This document shows, piece by piece, positions 12,692 through 17,890 of a DNA stretch of 17,890 bases; position 1 is the stretch's first letter, and every line of letters starts with the position of its first letter. The notes beneath the pieces were generated by a model that was not told the DNA's origin, did not search any database, and worked only from the letters and a program-made list of their open reading frames with translations. This DNA comes from Flemingiibacterium sp045600005. Its GTDB lineage: Bacteria > Bacillota > Clostridia > Oscillospirales > CAG-272. The position numbers were made by a program, and so were the translations under genes. The DNA is taken from positions 1-17,890 of the forward strand of contig JAZRXB010000228.1 in NCBI GenBank assembly GCA_045600005.1, given 5' to 3'.

Positions 12692-15616
12692 ATGAACATC
12701 ACCCCGGCGATCTATCTCGCACAGGCCTATCAGGACGCGCAGTCGGACTGGCAGCGCGTGCTGAACCACCCGGATTTTCCGACATGGGATTATATTATTC
12801 TGACCGCATCGGATGAGAATCAGGCGGAAGGCTATCGGGCGCAGCTCGCTATCCGACAGCTGCCGTCCAGAACGAAGTTTGCCGTGATTCCCGACGAAGG
12901 AGATCAGCGCGTGGGAAGCGGCGGAGCTACCCTTTCGGTCATCCGCTGGATCATGCGGAACGGCGGGATCGAAAAAAAGAGGATCCTCGTCATTCATTCC
13001 GGCGGCGATTCCAAGCGCGTTCCGCAGTATTCGGCGCTCGGCAAGCTGTTTTCGCCCGTTGCGCACGAGCTGAGCGGCGGACGCACTTCGACCCTGTTCG
13101 ACGAGTTCATGATCGCCATGGCGTCGGTCCCGTCCCGTTTCGGTTCGGGGATGCTGCTTCTGTCGGGCGATGTGCTGCTGTTGTTCAATTCACTGCTCAT
13201 CGACTATTCCGGAAAGGGCGCGGCGGCGATCTCGTTCAACGAGTCGGTCGAAACCGGCAGGGATCACGGCGTCTATCTTGCGGGCGAGAACAACAGCGTC
13301 AAGCGGTTCTTACATAAGCAGAGCGTTGAGACGCTGACAAAGCTCGGCGCGGTCAATGAAAACGGCGATGTGTCCATCGACACCGGCGCGATCATTTTCA
13401 GCACCGAAATGCTAAAAAGTCTGTACGGTCTGATCGACACCGACGAAAAGTATCACGCATTCGTCAATCCAAAGGTCAGACTGTCCCTCTACGGCGATTT
13501 CCAGTACCCGCTTGCCGAGGATTCCACGCTGGAACAGTTTTACAAAGAGCAGCCGGAAGGGGAATTCTGTCCGGAGCTGACCGAAGCCCGCACGCAGGTA
13601 TGGCAGGCGCTCCGCCCGTACCGGATGAAGCTGCTGAGACTCGCTCCCGCAAAATTCATTCATTTCGGCACCAGCCGCGAGATCCTCGAGCTGATGAGCG
13701 AAGGGATCGATTCCTATCGTGCGCTCGGCTGGAAAAAGCAGGTCAACAGCTCGATCACGGGCGATACGGCAGGGTACAATTCGGTCCTGTCGTCGAAAGC
13801 AAAGATCGGGGACGGCTGCTATCTTGAAACAAGCTATATCCATGCCGGCGCCGAGGTAGGGGACGGCTGTATCCTGTCTTATATTGACATCCATAACGAA
13901 AAGATCCCGTCCGATGCGGTCCTGCACGGACTGAAAATGAAGGACGGACGCTTTGTCTGCCGGATCTACGGCGTGCGGGACAACCCGAAGGAAGGGAACC
14001 TGTTCGGAAAGAAGCTCGAAGAATGCGGTCTTCCGCTCTGGGAGGCGGATCAGCCGCACACGCTCTGGACGGCTGCGCTTTACCCGGTCTGCTCCAGCAT
14101 CCGCGAAGCGGTCGCGGCGGCGCTCAATCTGTATGATCTGATCTGCGGCGGCGGAGACCGGGAAGCGTGGGAGAAGGCGGAGAAAAAGTCGCTCTGCGCC
14201 GGTTTCCATGACGCCGACGCAGATGCGATCATCGCGTGGGACAAACGGATGGCAGAGCTTGTCCGTATGGACAAGATCGCCGGAATGATCCGTGAACACC
14301 GTCCCGCGAGCGAGACGGTCGGAATGCTGAAAGCGCCTCTGACGGTCATTCAGCAGCGGTGGCTCGAAAAGCATCTGGCGGGAGCCGATTATTCCGAAGC
14401 GATGCGGCTCCATTATTATATCGGCTCGGCGCTCGGCGGAGTGGACGGAGACGAAGAAAAGGACCTCTGCTTTAAGGAGATCCAAAGAGCGATCCTCCGC
14501 TCCGCAGCGGCAGGGCTTCGGGAAAACGACAGGGCGCGCATCACGTGCAGCCGCCATGAGGTGAAGCTCCCGCTTCGCGTCAACTGGGGCGGCGGCTGGT
14601 CGGACACGCCGCCGTACTGCAACGAAAACGGCGGAACGGTCCTGAACGCCGCCATCTCGCTGAACGGCGCGCTGCCGGTATCCGTCGTTCTCGAACGGCT
14701 CGGCGAAAAGAAGATCGTCTTTGACAGCCGCGATATGGACGTTCACGGCGAGTTCGATTCCATCACGGAATTACAGCGTACCGGGGATCCCTTTGACCCG
14801 TTCGCTCTGCAGAAGGCCGCTCTCCTTGCCTGCGGCGTGATACCGGCAGAAGGGGGCAGTCTTGACGAAGTGCTGACGCGGCTGGGCGGAGGATTCGTCA
14901 TGCGCAGCGAAGTCACCGGCGTACCGAAGGGAAGCGGGCTGGGGACCAGCTCCATCCTTGCGGGCGCGTGCGTGAAGTGTATATTTGAGTTTTTCGGCAT
15001 TTCCTATACGGAAAACGAGCTGTATTCCTACGTTCTGGCGATGGAACAGATCATGTCGACCGGCGGAGGCTGGCAGGATCAGGTCGGCGGTCTGTCGAAC
15101 GGCATCAAATACATCACCAGCCGTCCGGGACTGGAACAGAAGCTGCGCGTCGATCACGTCGCGCTCGACCCCGACACCGAAAAAGAACTGCATGAACGGT
15201 TCTGCCTGATCTACACCGGACAGCGCAGACTGGCGCGCAACCTGCTGCGGGACGTCGTGGGACGCTACATCGGCAGCGAACCGGAAAGTCTGGAAGCGCT
15301 GAACGAGATCCAGCGCATCGCGGTCCTGATGCGGTTTGAACTGGAACGCGGAAACGTCGACGAGTTCGCCGGACTGCTGAACCGCCACTGGGAGCTGAGC
15401 AAGAAAATCGACGCGGGCAGCACGAACACGCTGATCGACCAGATCTTCGACAGCATCAGCGATCTGATCGACGCGAAAATGATCTGCGGCGCGGGCGGAG
15501 GCGGATTCTTACAGGTCATCATGAAAAAGAATGTCACCTGCGACGATATCCACCGCCGGCTGAAAGCTGTCTTCTCCGACAGCACCATCGACGTATGGAA
15601 CTGTGAACTGATCTAA
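12692..15616 (+). CDS. fkp: Bifunctional L-fucokinase/fucose-1-phosphate guanylyltransferase
   Basis: A 974-residue two-domain enzyme, close in size to Bacteroides Fkp (about 950 residues). It phosphorylates free L-fucose and converts fucose-1-phosphate plus GTP to GDP-L-fucose. Residues 1-430 are the fucose pyrophosphorylase domain, with VGSGGAT (74-80), IHSGGDSKRVPQYSALGKLF (101-120) and a short beta-helix piece (366-400, KIGDGCYLE ... AEVGDGCIL). Residues about 620-974 are the GHMP kinase domain: LRVNWGGGWSDTPPYC (628-643), the ATP loop GVPKGSGLGTSSILAG (743-758), GGGWQDQVGG (791-800) and GAGGGGFL (933-940). A strong TAAGGAG precedes the ATG. A related heptose or arabinose kinase substrate cannot be excluded, but the full-length fusion favours fucose. 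No obvious GT10 or GT11 fucosyltransferase is in the window, so one of the listed glycosyltransferases or a gene further on would use GDP-fucose. Confidence 0.88.
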   Translation: MNITPAIYLAQAYQDAQSDWQRVLNHPDFPTWDYIILTASDENQAEGYRAQLAIRQLPSRTKFAVIPDEGDQRVGSGGATLSVIRWIMRNGGIEKKRILVIHSGGDSKRVPQYSALGKLFSPVAHELSGGRTSTLFDEFMIAMASVPSRFGSGMLLLSGDVLLLFNSLLIDYSGKGAAAISFNESVETGRDHGVYLAGENNSVKRFLHKQSVETLTKLGAVNENGDVSIDTGAIIFSTEMLKSLYGLIDTDEKYHAFVNPKVRLSLYGDFQYPLAEDSTLEQFYKEQPEGEFCPELTEARTQVWQALRPYRMKLLRLAPAKFIHFGTSREILELMSEGIDSYRALGWKKQVNSSITGDTAGYNSVLSSKAKIGDGCYLETSYIHAGAEVGDGCILSYIDIHNEKIPSDAVLHGLKMKDGRFVCRIYGVRDNPKEGNLFGKKLEECGLPLWEADQPHTLWTAALYPVCSSIREAVAAALNLYDLICGGGDREAWEKAEKKSLCAGFHDADADAIIAWDKRMAELVRMDKIAGMIREHRPASETVGMLKAPLTVIQQRWLEKHLAGADYSEAMRLHYYIGSALGGVDGDEEKDLCFKEIQRAILRSAAAGLRENDRARITCSRHEVKLPLRVNWGGGWSDTPPYCNENGGTVLNAAISLNGALPVSVVLERLGEKKIVFDSRDMDVHGEFDSITELQRTGDPFDPFALQKAALLACGVIPAEGGSLDEVLTRLGGGFVMRSEVTGVPKGSGLGTSSILAGACVKCIFEFFGISYTENELYSYVLAMEQIMSTGGGWQDQVGGLSNGIKYITSRPGLEQKLRVDHVALDPDTEKELHERFCLIYTGQRRLARNLLRDVVGRYIGSEPESLEALNEIQRIAVLMRFELERGNVDEFAGLLNRHWELSKKIDAGSTNTLIDQIFDSISDLIDAKMICGAGGGGFLQVIMKKNVTCDDIHRRLKAVFSDSTIDVWNCELI

Positions 15617-15636
15617 TAATTAAAGAAGGTAACACC

Positions 15637-16740
15637 ATGAACGGACAGATCAACGTAACCCGTTCCTCGATGCCCTCGTATGAGGAATACTGCGAGGAGA
15701 TCAAAGACCTGTGGGACAGCCGCTGGCTGACGAACAACGGCGCAAAGCATAAAAAACTCCAGGCAGAGCTGGAATCATATCTGCGCTGCCCGCACGTCAC
15801 GCTTTATACGAACGGACATCTTGCGCTCGAAAACATGATCGCCGCGTTTGATTTCCCGAAGGGGAGCGAGATCATCACGACGCCGTTCACCTTCGTTTCG
15901 ACGACCAACGCGATCACCAGAAACGGTCTCGTTCCGGTCTTCTGCGACGTCAGCGAAAAGGATTACTGCATCGACGTGACGAAGATCGAAGCGCTGATCA
16001 CCGAAAAGACCGCCGCCATTCTGCCGGTCCACGTCTACGGCAGCCTCTGCGACGTGGAAGCCATTGACGCGATCGCAAAAAAGCACGGGCTGAAGGTCTT
16101 CTACGACGCGGCGCACGCTTTCGCGGCCGAGTATAAGGGCGTGTCCAGCGCGAACTTCGGCGACGCTTCGATGTTCAGCTTCCACGCGACGAAGGTCTAT
16201 AACACCATCGAAGGCGGCGCGGTCTGCTATGCGGACGACGCGCTCGTCGAAAAGCTCGACGACAGGAAGAACTTCGGTCTTCACGGCGAGGAAGGCCGGT
16301 ATGTCGGCGGAAACGCGAAAATGAACGAGTTTCAGGCGGCGATGGGTCTGTGCAACCTCCGCCATCTGGAGGGCGAGATCGCAAAGCGGAAGGCTGCCGT
16401 CGAGCGCTACCGCGAGCGGCTTTCGGGCGTGAAGGGGATCCGTCTGGTCGAGCCGCAGAAGGACGTGAAGCCGAATTACGCATATTTCCCGGTCGTGTTC
16501 GACGGATATCGGTATGATCGGGACGAAGTGTTCGCAAATCTTGCGGCAGAAGGGATCGGCGCGAGGAAGTATTTCTACCCGATCACCAACAGCTTTGCCT
16601 GCTACAAGGATTTCCCGACTGCGGGCGCGGAAAAAACGCCGACGGCGAAGTATCTCGGCGACCGCGTGCTGACGCTGCCGCTGTTCGCCGATCTTACCTC
16701 CGCGGATGTGGACAGGATCTGCGGGATCATTCTGAGATAA
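15637..16740 (+). CDS. DegT/DnrJ/EryC1-family dTDP-sugar 4-aminotransferase
   Basis: A 367-residue PLP-dependent sugar aminotransferase, fold type I, full family length. TNGHLALENMI (58-68) contacts cofactor phosphate. VFYDAAHAFAAEYKG (154-168) has the PLP-stacking Asp157 and His160. MFSFHATKVYNTIEGGAVCY (179-198) carries the Schiff-base Lys186. GGNAKMNEFQAAMG is the usual acceptor-site stretch. The SFHATK-(V)-x-N-T-x-E-G-G version is the one I associate with VioA/DesI-type enzymes, which aminate dTDP-4-keto-6-deoxyglucose at C4 using glutamate. RmlA and RmlB immediately downstream make exactly that substrate. Product would be dTDP-4-amino-4,6-dideoxyglucose (viosamine) or its galacto epimer (as WecE makes). 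Gene symbol withheld because the stereochemistry cannot be read. Confidence 0.9.
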   Translation: MNGQINVTRSSMPSYEEYCEEIKDLWDSRWLTNNGAKHKKLQAELESYLRCPHVTLYTNGHLALENMIAAFDFPKGSEIITTPFTFVSTTNAITRNGLVPVFCDVSEKDYCIDVTKIEALITEKTAAILPVHVYGSLCDVEAIDAIAKKHGLKVFYDAAHAFAAEYKGVSSANFGDASMFSFHATKVYNTIEGGAVCYADDALVEKLDDRKNFGLHGEEGRYVGGNAKMNEFQAAMGLCNLRHLEGEIAKRKAAVERYRERLSGVKGIRLVEPQKDVKPNYAYFPVVFDGYRYDRDEVFANLAAEGIGARKYFYPITNSFACYKDFPTAGAEKTPTAKYLGDRVLTLPLFADLTSADVDRICGIILR

Positions 16741-16756
16741 CAGTCAGGAGGACGAA

Positions 16757-17632
16757 ATGAAAGGTATCATCTTAGCCGGAGGGAAGGGAACGCGGCTTTA
16801 TCCGATGACCAAGGCGGTCTCGAAGCAGCTTCTGCCGATTTACGATAAGCCGCTGATCTATTATCCGCTGTCCGTTCTGCTTCTGGCGAGCATCCGGGAG
16901 ATTCTGATCATCTCGACGCCGGACGATACGCCGGTCTACCGGAAGCTCCTCGGAGACGGCTCTCAGATCGGCATTTCCCTTACCTATAAGGTTCAGGACA
17001 CCCCGCGCGGACTCGCGGACGCCTTCATTCTCGGTGAGGAATTCATCGGGGACGACAGCGTATGCCTGATCCTCGGCGACAACGTGTTCTACGGTCAGGA
17101 CCTGACGAAGTGCCTGTGGAACGCGATGGAGCATAAGATCGGCGCGACGATCTTCGGCTACCCGGTCAAGGACGCGCGCGCGTTCGGCGTCGTCGAGTTC
17201 GACAAAAAACACAAGGTCGTTTCCATCGAGGAAAAGCCGCAGAATCCGAAGTCGAACTACGCGGTCCCCGGTCTGTATTTCTACGACAACCGCGTCGTGG
17301 AGATCGCCAGGAACGTGAAGCCTTCCGCCCGCGGCGAGATCGAGATCACGGCGGTCAACAACGCTTACCTCGAAAAGGGAGAGCTGAACGTGACGCTGCT
17401 CGGACGCGGCATGGCGTGGCTCGATACCGGAACGCCGGAGGGAATGCTGAAAGCCGCCGAATTCGTCGAAGCCGTACAGGACAGACAGGGCTTCTACGTC
17501 TCCTGCATCGAGGAGATCGCATGGCGGCGCGGCCTCACCACGACCGAACAGCTGAGAGAGATCGGCGAAAGCCTGAAAATGACCGATTACGGACAGTATC
17601 TCATCAGCCTGAGCGAAGGAGAAAATAAATGA
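16757..17632 (+). CDS. rmlA: Glucose-1-phosphate thymidylyltransferase
   Basis: A 291-residue RmlA, normal length, joining dTTP and glucose-1-phosphate to dTDP-glucose. GIILAGGKGTRLYPMTKAVS (3-22) is the nucleotidyltransferase signature loop. KQLLPIYDKPLIYYPLS (23-39) follows. GLADAFILGEEF (85-96), LILGDNVFYG (104-113) with metal ligand Asp108, and YGYPVKDARAFGVVEFD-like and EEKPQNPKSNYAVPGLYFYD blocks are all in the expected order. AGGAGGACGAA is a near-perfect ribosome binding site. It overlaps the next gene by ATGA. It can feed either L-rhamnose or other dTDP-6-deoxysugars; the neighbouring 4-aminotransferase points to the latter, though rmlC and rmlD could lie beyond the window. Confidence 0.96.
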   Translation: MKGIILAGGKGTRLYPMTKAVSKQLLPIYDKPLIYYPLSVLLLASIREILIISTPDDTPVYRKLLGDGSQIGISLTYKVQDTPRGLADAFILGEEFIGDDSVCLILGDNVFYGQDLTKCLWNAMEHKIGATIFGYPVKDARAFGVVEFDKKHKVVSIEEKPQNPKSNYAVPGLYFYDNRVVEIARNVKPSARGEIEITAVNNAYLEKGELNVTLLGRGMAWLDTGTPEGMLKAAEFVEAVQDRQGFYVSCIEEIAWRRGLTTTEQLREIGESLKMTDYGQYLISLSEGENK

Positions 17633-17890
17633 GCAAAACCATCCTTGTCACCGGCGGCGCGGGCTTTATCGGCTCGAACTTCGTCTATCTGCTGCTCGAC
17701 CGGCGCCCCGACTGGAAGGTCGTCTGCGTCGACGCGCTGACCTATGCCGCCAATATCCACACGCTGAACCGCGCGATGGAGAACCCGCGCTTCACGTTCT
17801 ATAAGCAGGACATCCGCGACCGCGAGGGCATCTTCAGGATCTTTGAGACCGAAAAGCCGGACGTTGTGGTCAATTTCGCGGCCGAGAGCC
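17629..17890 (+). CDS. rmlB: dTDP-glucose 4,6-dehydratase (5' part, cut by window end)
   Basis: The first 87 codons of an extended SDR. KTILVTGGAGFIGSNFVYLL (residues 3-22) is the RmlB-type NAD-binding loop, VVCVDALTYAANIHTLN follows with the Asp that binds the NAD ribose and the conserved D-x-LTYA-x-N, then QDIRD and VVVNFAAES at the window edge. RmlB removes water from dTDP-glucose to give dTDP-4-keto-6-deoxyglucose, the substrate of the aminotransferase upstream. It starts within the rmlA stop (ATGA), with GAAGGAG 8 nt before the ATG. Confidence 0.95.
   Translation, partial: MSKTILVTGGAGFIGSNFVYLLLDRRPDWKVVCVDALTYAANIHTLNRAMENPRFTFYKQDIRDREGIFRIFETEKPDVVVNFAAES

Noticed and set aside
1..17890. 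tRNA or rRNA genes, CRISPR array, integrase or transposase genes
   Set aside because: I looked for tRNA cloverleaf and TTCRA-type signatures, regularly spaced repeats and recombinase motifs and saw none.

Overview
This window is most of a Wzx/Wzy-type cell-surface polysaccharide (capsule or exopolysaccharide) locus, all on the + strand, preceded by a decayed boundary region. The host is probably a Clostridia-type member of the Bacillota (an Oscillospirales-like gut or rumen bacterium fits). The grounds are strong purine-rich AGGAG ribosome binding sites, perfect sigma-A promoters with 17-bp spacers, a single-membrane style secreted protein, an mscS relic that reads like Firmicute MscS, and moderate GC with many G/C third positions. 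The genus cannot be told from the sequence alone.

Layout. 1-1211: a consensus promoter and a gene for an unrecognised secreted protein with six cysteines. 1212-2355: a gene-poor stretch holding a frameshifted C-terminal relic of a MscS mechanosensitive channel with its intact terminator, a second perfect promoter (1867-1895), a 99-bp MITE-like element with 4-bp target duplication (2000-2098), and the remains of a broken gene. 2356-7165: a tight cluster of a NeuD/PglD-like acyltransferase, a PIG-L/LmbE de-N-acetylase, a small monotopic phosphoglycosyl transferase, an extended SDR epimerase/dehydratase, an ATP-grasp ligase and a GT2 glycosyltransferase. 7166-7549: an intergenic region with nested perfect hairpins. 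7550-12630: a GT4 glycosyltransferase, the Wzy polymerase, a GT56 (WecF-like) glycosyltransferase and the Wzx flippase. 12692-17890: nucleotide-sugar supply, namely a bifunctional fucokinase/GDP-fucose pyrophosphorylase, a DegT-family sugar aminotransferase, RmlA and the start of RmlB (cut by the window end).

How the genes work together (inference). RmlA and RmlB make dTDP-4-keto-6-deoxyglucose. The aminotransferase turns it into a dTDP-4-amino-4,6-dideoxyhexose, and the PglD-like enzyme may N-acylate that sugar. The GT56 enzyme, whose family uses dTDP-4-acetamido-4,6-dideoxygalactose, is the natural acceptor of the product. The fucokinase/pyrophosphorylase fusion supplies GDP-L-fucose from free fucose. 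The phosphoglycosyl transferase starts the repeat unit on undecaprenyl phosphate, GT2, GT4 and GT56 extend it (about four sugars), Wzx flips it and Wzy polymerises it. The PIG-L de-N-acetylase and ATP-grasp ligase suggest that one amino sugar is deacetylated and re-acylated, possibly with an amino acid. This is the least conventional part of the locus. No chain-length or tyrosine-kinase (Wzz/Wzc/Wze) genes lie in the window.
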